From: Pandoraea sp. PE-S2T-3
GTDB lineage: Bacteria; Pseudomonadota; Gammaproteobacteria; Burkholderiales; Burkholderiaceae
Direction: 5' to 3'
Assembly (NCBI RefSeq): GCF_002179965.1
Contig: NZ_NGUQ01000033.1
Location: 62,001 to 126,000, forward strand
Length of the DNA stretch: 64,000 bases
Shown: positions 51,829 to 61,188 of the stretch, one piece after another
How positions within the stretch are numbered: position 1 is the first letter of the stretch
Layout: every line of letters starts with the position of its first letter
Program-made: the position numbers and the translations under genes
Notes under the pieces: model-generated
Databases searched by the model: none
What the model was told of the DNA's origin: nothing
The model's input: only the letters and a program-made list of their open reading frames with translations

Positions 51829-53001
51829 ATGCAGGCTGGCATGCTGCAAGGCGTTCGCATTCTCGATTTCACGCGGGTACTGGCCGGACCGTATTGCACC
51901 GCCATGCTGGCCGATCTCGGTGCGGAGGTCATCAAGGTAGAGCCTCCGGCGGGTGACGACCAGCGCTACATGGGGCGGATGGTTCAGGGCGAGAGCGCCA
52001 ATTTTGTGCTGAACAATCGCGGCAAGCAGAGCCTTCGGCTCGATCTCAAGCATCCCGACGGGCAGCAACTCGCCCAGCGGCTCGCGCAAGTCTGCGACGT
52101 CGTCGTCGAGAACTTCAAACCGGGTGTGGCCGCGCGTCTCGGCATCGGTTACGCGCAACTTGCCGCGCTCAACCCAAAGCTCGTTTATTGCAGCATTTCG
52201 GGTTTCGGTCAGCAGGGGAGCAACGCCGGACGCCCGTCCTACGACGTCGTCGCGCAAGCCATGAGCGGCATCATGAGCGTGACCGGCGAACCCGACGGCG
52301 CCCCCACGATGGTGGGCGAATCGATCGGCGACATCTGCGCCGGGCTGTACGCCTCGTGGGCCATCATGGCCGCGATGTTTGCGCGCGAACGCACCGGCAG
52401 CGGACGGTATATCGATGTCGCGATGCTCGACTCGCTGATTGCCATTCAACCCACGGCACTCTCGCAATTCCTGTTCGGCGGCAAGGTGCCTGCACGGGTT
52501 GGCAACCGACACCCCATGAGTTCCCCGTTCGGGGCCTACGAGGCTCGCGACGGCCATCTCGTCATCGCCGCCGCCAACGACAAGCTCTTCCACGCCGTGG
52601 CCCTGCTGATCGGTGCACCCGAGCTGTGCACCGATCCACGCTTCGTCACCGACACGTCGCGCAGCCAGCACGATCACGAACTGCGGGTGCACATCGAACG
52701 GTGGTCGAAGACTCAGCGCGTGGCGGATGCCGTCGATGCGCTGACGCGCGCCGGTGTGCCCGCCGCCCCCATTCAGGACATTGCGCAGGCGATCGAGGGC
52801 AGCCACGTCGTCGCCGATGTCACCCACCCGGTGCTCGGTGCGAGTCAGGTGATGCGCCAGCCCGTGCAGTTCTCGGGTGAGCCTCAAGCCGACGCGTCGC
52901 CAGCGCCGATGCTCGGCCAGCACACCGACGACGTGCTCGCGCGCGTGCTGGGCCTGTCGGCCGACGCCATCGCACAACTGCACCGGGACAACGTCGTCTA
53001 G
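51829..53001 (+). CDS. Family III CoA-transferase (CaiB/BaiF)
   Basis: 390 residues. N-terminal GVRILDFTRVLAGPYCTAML and LGAEVIKVEPP; catalytic Asp expected in GESIGDICAGLYAS. Moves CoA onto an organic acid, paired here with two acyl-CoA dehydrogenases that follow. Good AGGGAG ribosome site. It is 121 bp after the MFS gene, so it may or may not share that transcript. Confidence 0.9.
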   Translation: MQAGMLQGVRILDFTRVLAGPYCTAMLADLGAEVIKVEPPAGDDQRYMGRMVQGESANFVLNNRGKQSLRLDLKHPDGQQLAQRLAQVCDVVVENFKPGVAARLGIGYAQLAALNPKLVYCSISGFGQQGSNAGRPSYDVVAQAMSGIMSVTGEPDGAPTMVGESIGDICAGLYASWAIMAAMFARERTGSGRYIDVAMLDSLIAIQPTALSQFLFGGKVPARVGNRHPMSSPFGAYEARDGHLVIAAANDKLFHAVALLIGAPELCTDPRFVTDTSRSQHDHELRVHIERWSKTQRVADAVDALTRAGVPAAPIQDIAQAIEGSHVVADVTHPVLGASQVMRQPVQFSGEPQADASPAPMLGQHTDDVLARVLGLSADAIAQLHRDNVV

Positions 53002-53047
53002 CGCGACGCGGTGCCGCCGTACCCGATAACACCAAGGAGACCCCATC

Positions 53048-54253
53048 GTGGACATGCGTTTCAGTCCCGAGGAAGAACAGTTTCGTCTCGACGTCCGGGA
53101 CTTCCTCACCCGTCATCTGCCGCAAGACATCCGCCTGAAGGTCGAGCACGGCAAGCGCCTGCACAAACAGGACTACGTGCGCTGGCAGGACATTCTGCGC
53201 ACCAAGGGCTGGTATGCCGTGAACTGGCCCGAGGCCTTCGGCGGCCCGGGCTGGAGCCCAGCGCAGAAGTATCTCTTCGCGCAGGAGTACGGGGCGTTGC
53301 CCTGCCCGCCGCTCGTGCAGTTCGGCGTCAACATGGTCGGCCCGGTGATCTACACCTACGGCAACGATGAGCAGAAGCAGCGGTTTCTGCCGCGTATTCT
53401 GGCCAATCAGGACTGGTGGTGTCAGGGCTATTCGGAACCCGGTTCGGGCTCCGATCTCGCCTCGCTCAAGACGAGTGCAGCGCGCGATGGCGACCATTAC
53501 GTTGTGAACGGTTCGAAGATCTGGACCACGTGGGCACAGTGGGCCGACTGGATGTTCGCGCTTGTGCGCACGAGTCACGAGGCACGGCCGCAGCAAGGCA
53601 TCTCGTTCCTGCTGATTGACATGAAGTCGCCGGGAATCACCGTGCGGCCGATCCGCCTGCTCGACGGCGACGCCGAGGTCAACGAGGTGTTCTTCGACAA
53701 CGTGCGCGTGCCCGTGTCGCAACGCGTCGGCGATGAAGGCGTCGGCTGGTCGTACGGCAAGTTCCTGCTCGAACACGAACGCTTCGTGATATCCGGCGTG
53801 GCGCGCTCGCGGCGGCTGCTCGGTCAACTTGAAAACCTTGCGCGCGATCGCACCGATGGCACCGATGGCAGCGGCAACAGTCTGTGGGCCAGTCAAGCGA
53901 TTCGCCTTCGTTTCGCCGATCTGCAAACGCAACTGCGCGTGCTGGAGCTGACCGAGTTGCGCTTTCTCAGCGCGATGAACGCGGGTCAAAGCCCGGGCGT
54001 GGCCGCTTCCATCCTGAAGATTCGCGGCACCGAAATCGAGCAGGCGATCAGCGAGCTCGCACTGGAATGCATGGCGCTCGACACCACCGCATTCGACGAG
54101 GCGTTTCTCGATGGCCTGCACGATGCGTCGGTGACTGCCGAAGGTGCGGCGGCCGCAGGTCCGGCGTACTTCAATCTGCGCAAAGTCTCGATCTGGGGCG
54201 GGTCCAACGAAATCCAGCGCAATGTGCTGGCCAAGCAGGTATTGGGATTGTGA
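53048..54253 (+). CDS. Acyl-CoA dehydrogenase, larger subunit type
   Basis: 401 residues of acyl-CoA dehydrogenase fold: N-terminal helical domain, FAD-binding middle (WWCQGYSEPGSGSDLASLKT, KIWTTWAQWADWMF), C-terminal helices ending GGSNEIQRNVLAKQVLGL. The start is GTG at 53048, supported by AAGGAG eight bases before it. With the next gene, 7 bp downstream, it forms a two-subunit FAD enzyme of the kind seen for dicarboxyl- or branched acyl-CoA oxidation. Confidence 0.9.
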   Translation: MDMRFSPEEEQFRLDVRDFLTRHLPQDIRLKVEHGKRLHKQDYVRWQDILRTKGWYAVNWPEAFGGPGWSPAQKYLFAQEYGALPCPPLVQFGVNMVGPVIYTYGNDEQKQRFLPRILANQDWWCQGYSEPGSGSDLASLKTSAARDGDHYVVNGSKIWTTWAQWADWMFALVRTSHEARPQQGISFLLIDMKSPGITVRPIRLLDGDAEVNEVFFDNVRVPVSQRVGDEGVGWSYGKFLLEHERFVISGVARSRRLLGQLENLARDRTDGTDGSGNSLWASQAIRLRFADLQTQLRVLELTELRFLSAMNAGQSPGVAASILKIRGTEIEQAISELALECMALDTTAFDEAFLDGLHDASVTAEGAAAAGPAYFNLRKVSIWGGSNEIQRNVLAKQVLGL

Positions 54254-54260
54254 GCGCGCC

Positions 54261-55385
54261 ATGAACTTCTCGACAAACGAACTGCAACGCATGCTGCAAG
54301 ACAGCGCGCTCGACTTCGCGCGTGCTCACGGTGACTACGAGCGCCGCCGCAAGCTCATCGCCAGCCCCGCAGGGTTTAGCGAAGACGACTGGCGCCTTAT
54401 GGCCGAGTTGGGCTGGTTCGCCGTGTTGCTGCCCGAGGCCATGGGCGGCATCGGCGGCGGGCCGGTCGAAGCCATGTTGATTACCGAAGCGCTCGGCCAG
54501 TCGCTTGCCACTGAACCGTTCTTGTCTACGGGGGTGCTCGGGGCGCGCGCCATCAGTGCGCATGGCACGTCAATGCAGCAGGAAAACCACTTGCCGGGCA
54601 TCGCCGAAGGCAAGCTGCGCACCGCGTTCGCATATTACGAACAGGGTGCGCAGCAGAACCGGTATTGGTCGCAGCTGTCACTCGATGCGGCGGCAGGCGG
54701 CTGGGTTCTGCAAGGCAACAAGCACATGGTGTTCGACGGCCCCTCAGCCGATCTCTTCATCGTGGTGGCGCGCAGCGCAGGGGCAGCGCACGAGCGCGAC
54801 GGGCTCACGGTGCTGCTGGTGCCCGCCGATGCGCCGGGTCTCACGCAGCGCGCTTTCACACGTCTTGACGGTGGCCGGGCGTGTCATCTGTCATTCAATC
54901 AGGTCGCACTCCGTCAGGAGAGCGTGCTGGGTGAGCCCGGGCGCGGAGCCGAGGTGATCGACGATCTGTTCGGCTGGGGCATTGCTGCGCTGTGCGGTGA
55001 GGCGATGGGGGCAATGCAGGTGTTGCACGATGCCACGCTCGATTACCTCAAGACGCGTCAGCAATTCGGCCGGCCCATCGGCAGCTTTCAGGCCCTCGCG
55101 CATCGTCAGGTCGATATGTACGCGGCGCTGGAGCAGACACGCTCCATCGCGCTGGCCGTCAACATGGCGATGGCGGACGATCTGCCTGAAGCCTCACGCC
55201 TGCAATCCATGGCGAAGGTGCAACTCGGGCGGGCGGCCAGCATCGTCGGTCAGGGCGCGATTCAACTGCATGGCGGCATCGGCATGACGGAGGAGTTGAA
55301 CGTGGGGGCGTACTTCAAGCGGCTGAGCGTCATGAACGCGCAATTCGGCACCGCCGAGCATCATCTTGCGCGTCTGGCTGAGTGA
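54261..55385 (+). CDS. Acyl-CoA dehydrogenase, second subunit type
   Basis: 374 residues of the same fold but more diverged (PEAMGGIGGGPVEAMLITEA, QLHGGIGMTEELNVGAYFKR). The usual catalytic Glu is not obvious by eye, as in other paired dehydrogenases where one subunit is degenerate. Start at 54261 lies 7 bp after the first subunit. Likely heteromeric enzyme with the preceding gene. Confidence 0.88.
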   Translation: MNFSTNELQRMLQDSALDFARAHGDYERRRKLIASPAGFSEDDWRLMAELGWFAVLLPEAMGGIGGGPVEAMLITEALGQSLATEPFLSTGVLGARAISAHGTSMQQENHLPGIAEGKLRTAFAYYEQGAQQNRYWSQLSLDAAAGGWVLQGNKHMVFDGPSADLFIVVARSAGAAHERDGLTVLLVPADAPGLTQRAFTRLDGGRACHLSFNQVALRQESVLGEPGRGAEVIDDLFGWGIAALCGEAMGAMQVLHDATLDYLKTRQQFGRPIGSFQALAHRQVDMYAALEQTRSIALAVNMAMADDLPEASRLQSMAKVQLGRAASIVGQGAIQLHGGIGMTEELNVGAYFKRLSVMNAQFGTAEHHLARLAE

Positions 55386-55432
55386 GCTTTTGGGCGACTG
55401 AGGGAGCCGCATCGTATCGCGCGGCTGACCGC

Positions 55433-55454
55433 GCTTACACGCTTACACGCTTAC
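55433..55454. repeat. Tandem octamer repeat GCTTACAC
   Basis: Two perfect copies of GCTTACAC (55433-55448) plus GCTTAC. It overlaps the stop codon of the minus-strand diguanylate cyclase gene, like the CGTCATCT repeat at 17219-17248. Confidence 0.8.
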
Positions 55455-56629
55455 GACGCTTCCATCAACGCGAGCGACCGGTACGCCACCGATGGCGCGA
55501 CGACGACACAGTTTCTGCCGTTAGCTTTCGCGGCATAGAGGGCCGCGTCGGCTCGCGCCATCACGGCGGCCAGCGTATCGCCCTCGCCGAATTCATCGAC
55601 CCCCGCACTCAGGGTGGACACCACGTCGCGCCCCTGAACGCCCGCCCCGGAGGCCGCCACGATGGCGCGCAACCGGTTGACGAGGCGGCCGGCGTCTTCG
55701 CGTGTCGTCGACGGCAGCAGCAGCGCGAACTCCTCCCCGCCAATCCGGCCGACCAAATCCCCTTGCCGGACTTCGCGCGAAATCACGGATGCCACATGGG
55801 CGAGCGTCTTGTCGCCCGCCGCGTGCCCGTACCGGTCGTTGGTGCCCTTGAAGTTGTCGATGTCGAGGATCGCAATCGATAGCGTCGACCGGGTCGACAC
55901 GGCGGCCTCGAGGATGGCCTCTGCCCGCGCGATGAAGGCGCGTCGGGCCAGCACACCGGTCAGATCGTCAAACGTCGCCAGTCGCTCCATCCGGTCGGCC
56001 AGACGGTCATGCGCGAGCATCACCATGCCGACGGACAGACACGGCAGGGTCAGCGTCGCCATGCCGAGGAACATGACGTTCAGCGGCGTCGCCTGCAAGA
56101 ACACCGTCTCGTGGGCAAACCCCAGTCCGTAGGCAATGCAGCGCACGCCATGCACGACGGCCCCCAGCACGGCTGCGATCGACACGAAGTAGTAAGCGTA
56201 TTTGGGTCTGCCGGCGGGCCGGTACTTCAACACCATCCAGCCGATCTGGAACCGCACATAGGCGATGAAACCGGAGACCATGGCGCTGCGCGCGTCCACG
56301 TGGGGCGACAGAAAGGTCCAGTAGACCAGCAGTACGAGGATGGCGACGACCGCCACGTATTCCCAGGCGAACGTGGTTCGGGTATGGAGAAATTGCCGGA
56401 AGCCGTGAAGCCCGAGCATCGAGGCGGTCACCAGCAGACTGCTTGCCACCACGACGATCACGTCGGTCGGCCCGGCCAGAAGCAGCCCCGCCGTGACGGC
56501 CAGCATGGCACTGGCGACGCCCCATAAGCGTATTCCCGGGACACCCGTCCGGAACAGCGAGCCAAGAATGGCAACGCTCATGAGGCACGACAGAATCGCA
56601 ATGCTGATGAATACGGCCGAAATGGACAT
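55451..56629 (-). CDS. Membrane diguanylate cyclase (GGDEF)
   Basis: 392 residues. About six N-terminal membrane helices, then a GGDEF domain (~230-390) with the active-site GGEEF motif and FDDLTGVLARRAF at its start. Synthesises cyclic di-GMP. The RxxD inhibitory site four residues before GGEEF is not apparent (region LVGRIGGEEF). Start taken at 56629 (MSISAVFISIA), where the first helix begins; the frame extends to 56788 without coding look. Confidence 0.88.
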   Translation of the reverse strand: MSISAVFISIAILSCLMSVAILGSLFRTGVPGIRLWGVASAMLAVTAGLLLAGPTDVIVVVASSLLVTASMLGLHGFRQFLHTRTTFAWEYVAVVAILVLLVYWTFLSPHVDARSAMVSGFIAYVRFQIGWMVLKYRPAGRPKYAYYFVSIAAVLGAVVHGVRCIAYGLGFAHETVFLQATPLNVMFLGMATLTLPCLSVGMVMLAHDRLADRMERLATFDDLTGVLARRAFIARAEAILEAAVSTRSTLSIAILDIDNFKGTNDRYGHAAGDKTLAHVASVISREVRQGDLVGRIGGEEFALLLPSTTREDAGRLVNRLRAIVAASGAGVQGRDVVSTLSAGVDEFGEGDTLAAVMARADAALYAAKANGRNCVVVAPSVAYRSLALMEAS

Positions 56630-56770
56630 AGCTACGGGACGGGGGGTCTGTGTTTCACATATGTCCGCCAGCATAGCCGAAGTCGATGACCCCGCATCGC
56701 CGTTGGTGAGAATTGCAACGCATGGGTGTCGGTGCCGTGCGACAGTAACCATCGCCCCCCGCATGTGGAA

Positions 56771-56800
56771 ACGCCCCTCGGAAATCAACCCGAAGGGCGT
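56771..56800 (-). terminator. Possible terminator behind the alpha/beta hydrolase gene
   Basis: ACGCCC pairs with GGGCGT, with an inner TCGG/CCGA stem; on the minus strand it is followed by GTTTCC. It is 19 bp past the hydrolase stop. The T-tract is short, so the call is tentative. Confidence 0.45.
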
Positions 56801-56818
56801 CAGTGTCCCGCGTCGACC

Positions 56819-57604
56819 TTACTTGTTTGCGGTCGCGGCCTGCTCGATCAGGGCAGCGACCACGGCAGGCTTCGATTCGTAAATCGCATGACTGCCAGCC
56901 GTTTCCACCACCGTGGCGCCCGCTCGCTTGGACATCATGCGCTGCGCATCCGGCGGAATCATCTTGTCGTCCTTCGTGACCAGATACCAGCTCGGCTTCG
57001 CGCGCCATGCCGCCGCCGTGATCTGTCCGCCCAGCGCATCCACGCCCCAGGGGACTTGTGCGTTGGCGAGGAATTCAGCGCGTGCAGGCTTGACGTCGCC
57101 CGCAAACGAGGCGGCGAACTTGGCCTTGTCGAGCATCAGAAACCCATTGACCGGGGGCAGGATGGGCGGCTGCGGCGCGCCGGGGGGCGCACTCGAAATC
57201 ACCGTGTTCACCGACTCCCCTTTGTCGAGCGCAAACGCTGCGATGTAGACCAGACGCGCAACCTTCGGATCGTTACCCGCCTCGGTGATGACGGCCCCGC
57301 CATACGAATGGCCGACCAGCACGACCGGGCCGTCCTGTGCGTCGAGCACCGCCTTGGTCGCCGCCACGTCGGCCGCGAGCGACGTCGTCGGGTTCTGAAC
57401 AATGCTCACGTTGTACTTCTTGGCCTTCAGCAACTTGTACACCTGCTCCCAGCCGCCCCCGTCGACAAAACCGCCATGCACAAGCACCACGTTGTTGACG
57501 CGCTCGGCAAACGCAGTGCTGGGCGCCACGACGCCGACGGCCAGCGACGTAAAACCCAGCAATCCGACGACGGTGCGGCGGATGGAGAGAGGATTGGATT
57601 TCAT
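56819..57604 (-). CDS. Secreted alpha/beta hydrolase
   Basis: 261 residues. Signal peptide (cut after STAFA, near residue 33), then an alpha/beta-hydrolase fold of the salicylate esterase/EstA-like group: oxyanion region VLVHGGFVDGGGWEQV, nucleophile elbow GHSYGG (Ser), acidic and His near KMIPPDAQ and AGSHAIYES. ATG at 57604 with GAGG fits better than ATG at 57616. Probably periplasmic; substrate unknown. Next to a broken ohr gene. Confidence 0.85.
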   Translation of the reverse strand: MKSNPLSIRRTVVGLLGFTSLAVGVVAPSTAFAERVNNVVLVHGGFVDGGGWEQVYKLLKAKKYNVSIVQNPTTSLAADVAATKAVLDAQDGPVVLVGHSYGGAVITEAGNDPKVARLVYIAAFALDKGESVNTVISSAPPGAPQPPILPPVNGFLMLDKAKFAASFAGDVKPARAEFLANAQVPWGVDALGGQITAAAWRAKPSWYLVTKDDKMIPPDAQRMMSKRAGATVVETAGSHAIYESKPAVVAALIEQAATANK

Positions 57605-57699
57605 CAGTTGCCTCATTCAGAAAATAGGAAGGGAACGGCTGTCTTCGGGTGTTACCGGAATTTCAAGTGAAAACGAATCGGGCCATCGGGAGGGTGCAT

Positions 57700-58124
57700 T
57701 CACGCGACGGCGACGGCCACTTCGATGTTGCCGCGCGTCGCATTCGAGTACGGGCAAACCTTGTGGGCTGCCGCGACCAGCGCTTCGGCGGCGGCGCGCT
57801 CGAAGCCCGGCAGGTGGACGGTCATGGCGACCTGAATGCCGTAACCGATAGGTATCGGTCCGATCCCTACCTGCGTGGTGATAGAGACCCCTTCGGGGAC
57901 CTTGATCTTCATGGCGGCGCCAACCGCCTTCATCGCGCCGATAAAGCACGCCGAATAGCCGGCGGCGAAGAGTTGTTCGGGGTTGGTGCCCGGGCCCCTG
58001 CACCACCGAGTTCGCTTGGCGTGGACAGCGTGACGGATAAGGCGCCATCGGCCGAGGCGGCGGTACCGGTGCGGCCACCGGTGGCCTGCACGGTCGCGGT
58101 GTACAGGACCTGTTCGAGCCGCAT
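57700..58124 (-). pseudogene. ohr: Organic hydroperoxide resistance gene (OsmC/Ohr) with a frameshift
   Basis: Two overlapping frames together make a normal Ohr of ~140 residues. The N-terminal part, from 58124 (MRLEQVLYTATVQATGG) to ELGGAGA, then shifts; the C-terminal part resumes at TNPEQLFAAGYSACFIGAMK and continues to VCPYSNATRGNIEVAVAVA. Both peroxidatic and resolving cysteines (SACF and VCPY) survive, in the second frame. The break is in a GC run on the minus strand (GGGGCCCGGGC, near 57990-58000 on the plus strand) and is explained by one missing base. It could be a real mutation or an assembly error. Ohr would normally reduce organic hydroperoxides. Confidence 0.8.
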
Positions 58125-58216
58125 TCGACCTCCTTCGCCAGTTCGATAAGCGGATTCTGGTGAACGGCGCGCGGACCTGCCAGTTAAGACTTGTTAAAAG
58201 ATGTCAAAACAGCCCG

Positions 58217-61015
58217 TCAGGGCAGGCGGCGCAGCAGGATGTCGCGATCCGCCGGCGAGAACTCGTGCGTCAGACGCTCCATCAGCCAGGCGGCATCGGC
58301 TTCGCGGCCCTGCCGGATAAGCGCTTCGGCTTGGGTCTGGACGAGCCGAGCCTTCCACGCCAGCGCCCCCTGTGCCGTGGCAAGGGCAATGCCTTCGTCG
58401 AGCAATGATTGCGCGGCGCTGAGCTGCCCGGCATTGAGCAGCACATGGGCCTGCGATCGAAGGATTTCAGGGGCGCACCAGTCACACAGGCCGTCGCGGG
58501 CGCGCCGCACCAGATCGTCGGTCACCGCAAGCGGGTCGAGGGTCACGCTCATCTCGGCATGGGCCGCCGTGTAGAGCACTGCGCTGAAGGATTCGCGGGC
58601 GGCGAGGTGTTCGACATGAAGTTCCAGCGCATGGTCGAAAATCGTGAACCATGAACCGAAGAACGGAATGCCGTGCCGCACACAGCAGTCTCGTAACTCG
58701 TCAGTGACGTTCGCCGCCAGTTCGATTTCCCCGCACCACAGCGAGATCGGGCATGACGCGAACGACAGCGTAAAGATCAGCGACGTGACGTGGCGCGTAC
58801 GCACCGCACGCGCCCTTGCCTGCTCGGCCACGCCCAGCGCACGGCTGAACTGCCCCAGCGTCCACAAGGTGCGCGCCATCATGGTCAGCGCCGCCACGCG
58901 ATGGTCCAACTGGGACGGTGCCCCGGCGCACATGCCAATAGCGTTGGAGCCCGGCCCGATCGCCAACTCCGCATGGCGCAGCGCGTCCTGATAAGCGCCG
59001 CCGAAGTAGCGGCTCAACGCCATCATGCGATGGAACACGAGGTCTGCCTGCGGATCGGCAATCGACTTCACCACCTCACCGAACGCCAGACTTTCACTCA
59101 GCACGTCGGCATAGCGGCCGTTAAGAATGTCGGCCGTGAACCTGGTCCAGTGAATCGGCAGGCGCAAGGCAAGATCGTCCGATTGTTCGGCACTCGCCAA
59201 CGCGCGGCCCAAAGCGTCGTACGCCTCCCCTTTCGGGCCACGCAGCGTGCTCCGGCAAAACCCGATGGCACCCCACACCTGCGCTGCCAGCGACGGATCG
59301 CCGCTCGTGCCGGGATCAAGTTCGACCAGCCGTTCCAGATAACCGAGGTACTCGCTGAGCATCGAGGTCGACATCCATAGCGTTGCCGACAAGGCTGCAA
59401 TACGCGACGCCAGCGCCGTATCGCCGTCGGGCGCCAGCGCCCAATCGAGTGCACAGCGCACATCGTCCAGCGCCTGCGCGTGCTTCTCGCGCCACGCGCC
59501 GTGCCCCAGCCCGTCGATCTCGTCGACTGCTTTGCCGAGCAGCGCACAGACATGGAACGCGTGTCGCTTGGCGATCATGCTGCCCTCGCCCGACGCCAGC
59601 AACTTGGCCATGGCGTAGCAACGGGTTGTCTCCAGCAAACGGTAAGGCGTCATGGCGTTGCTGGCATCCACCGAAATCAAGCTCTTGGACACCAGACCGG
59701 CAAGCGCTTCGATACCCGCAGCGGCATCGTCGGCGGCCACGGCCAGCGCCCACTCCAGCGAAAATCGCTCGCGGAAGATGGCAAGGCGCGTCAGCATGCG
59801 TTGCTCGTCGCTTCCCAGCAGTTGAAAGCTCCAGTCGAGCGTGGCTTCCAGTGTGCGATGGCGAGGTACACCGGATCGCCGGTCGCTCTTGAGCAGCTTC
59901 AGACGATCATCGAGGCGCTGCACCAGTTCGCTCACGCCGAGCACGGCAGTGCGCGCTGCGGCAAGTTCGATAGCCAGCGGCATACCGTCGAGCCGCCGGC
60001 ACAACAGCGCCACGCCGGGGGCATCGTCATCCGAGAGCTGGAAGGCACCGTCGATCGCCAGTGCCCGTTGGACGAACAGCTGAATCGCGGGGAATTGCAT
60101 GGCCGCGTCGAGCGAGGTGTCGAGCCCCTCGGGCGGGGACGCCAGCGGGGGCAGGCGGTGAACCGATTCGGCTTCGATACGCAGTGGCTCTCGACTCGTG
60201 GCGACGATGAAAGGCGTGGTCGTGCCGGCAAGGATTCGCTGAACCACCTCCACCGTCGCATCAAGTACCGGGTCGCAGTTATCCAGCACCAGTACCACGT
60301 GTTTGCCTTGCAGCAGTGCGATGGCATTGGCCAGCGGATCGCCCGAGACGACCGAGACCCCGACGGCCGCCGCCACCGCTGAGGCCACCAGATCACCGGT
60401 AGCCAGCGTCGACAGGTCGACGAAGACGGCGCCATCGCTCAACTCCCCGGCGATGATGCGCGCGGCCGCCACGGCGACACTGGTCTTGCCGATCCCGCCC
60501 GGCCCGGCAACCGTGACGAGCCGGCGCAGGTACGTGTCCTTGACCACAGTGTTGACTTCGTTGCGCCGCCCGACCAATGCGGCGGCCGCCCCCGGCAGGC
60601 GCGTCGTCGGCGAGAGTCCCCAAACGGGCACATTGCGTTGTGCTTCGTCTTGAATGAGCGCATCGAGATGGCTGACGTTGGCCGTAAACACATATCCCCG
60701 GCCGGGAACATTCGAAATGAGATCGTGGCCGCCATGCACTTCGAGCGCCTTTCTCAAGCCGACAAGCTGCACGCGCAGGTTGGCCTCTTCGACAATGACT
60801 TGCGGCCACGCGGCGGCAATCAGCGCATCTTTGCTTTGCACTTCGCCGGCATGGACCACCAGATGAGCGAGCAGATCAAACGCACGCGCACCCAGCCGCA
60901 CGGCCTTGTTGTCGATGAACAGCCGTCTGGCCTGAGGGTAGAGCTTGAAGGGACCGAAGCCGTAGCCGCCAATGGCTGGCGAGAGCGCGGGGGAGCGCGA
61001 GGAGGTGGGCCGCAT
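58217..61015 (-). CDS. Winged-helix/STAND-type ATPase transcriptional regulator
   Basis: 932 residues. An OmpR-type winged helix at ~20-112 (RLGARAFDLLAHLVVHAG, ISNVPGRGYVFTANV), then an NB-ARC-like ATPase with Walker A GPGGIGKTS (171-179), Walker B HVVLVLDNCD, sensor ATSREPLRIE and GMPLAIELAAARTAV, followed by a long TPR-like helical C-terminus. This architecture is known from signal-transduction ATPases that control antibiotics or catabolism in many proteobacteria; the signal is not known. Starts 173 bp past the pirin stop, on the same strand. Confidence 0.88.
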   Translation of the reverse strand: MRPTSSRSPALSPAIGGYGFGPFKLYPQARRLFIDNKAVRLGARAFDLLAHLVVHAGEVQSKDALIAAAWPQVIVEEANLRVQLVGLRKALEVHGGHDLISNVPGRGYVFTANVSHLDALIQDEAQRNVPVWGLSPTTRLPGAAAALVGRRNEVNTVVKDTYLRRLVTVAGPGGIGKTSVAVAAARIIAGELSDGAVFVDLSTLATGDLVASAVAAAVGVSVVSGDPLANAIALLQGKHVVLVLDNCDPVLDATVEVVQRILAGTTTPFIVATSREPLRIEAESVHRLPPLASPPEGLDTSLDAAMQFPAIQLFVQRALAIDGAFQLSDDDAPGVALLCRRLDGMPLAIELAAARTAVLGVSELVQRLDDRLKLLKSDRRSGVPRHRTLEATLDWSFQLLGSDEQRMLTRLAIFRERFSLEWALAVAADDAAAGIEALAGLVSKSLISVDASNAMTPYRLLETTRCYAMAKLLASGEGSMIAKRHAFHVCALLGKAVDEIDGLGHGAWREKHAQALDDVRCALDWALAPDGDTALASRIAALSATLWMSTSMLSEYLGYLERLVELDPGTSGDPSLAAQVWGAIGFCRSTLRGPKGEAYDALGRALASAEQSDDLALRLPIHWTRFTADILNGRYADVLSESLAFGEVVKSIADPQADLVFHRMMALSRYFGGAYQDALRHAELAIGPGSNAIGMCAGAPSQLDHRVAALTMMARTLWTLGQFSRALGVAEQARARAVRTRHVTSLIFTLSFASCPISLWCGEIELAANVTDELRDCCVRHGIPFFGSWFTIFDHALELHVEHLAARESFSAVLYTAAHAEMSVTLDPLAVTDDLVRRARDGLCDWCAPEILRSQAHVLLNAGQLSAAQSLLDEGIALATAQGALAWKARLVQTQAEALIRQGREADAAWLMERLTHEFSPADRDILLRRLP

Positions 61016-61188
61016 CTCAATGGATCGCTTTCATAGCGTTTCCCCAACAGGGACGGCATCCGGGGTCACTGCGACGCCCCTTGCGTGCGGGAGCGTGCAG
61101 ACCACCTTGCCGCGTGGCGTTCATTCGCCGACAGAGACTGGCGGGCGCGCGGCTTCGGCAAAAATCTACCACGATTTGTCTTTCCTCC

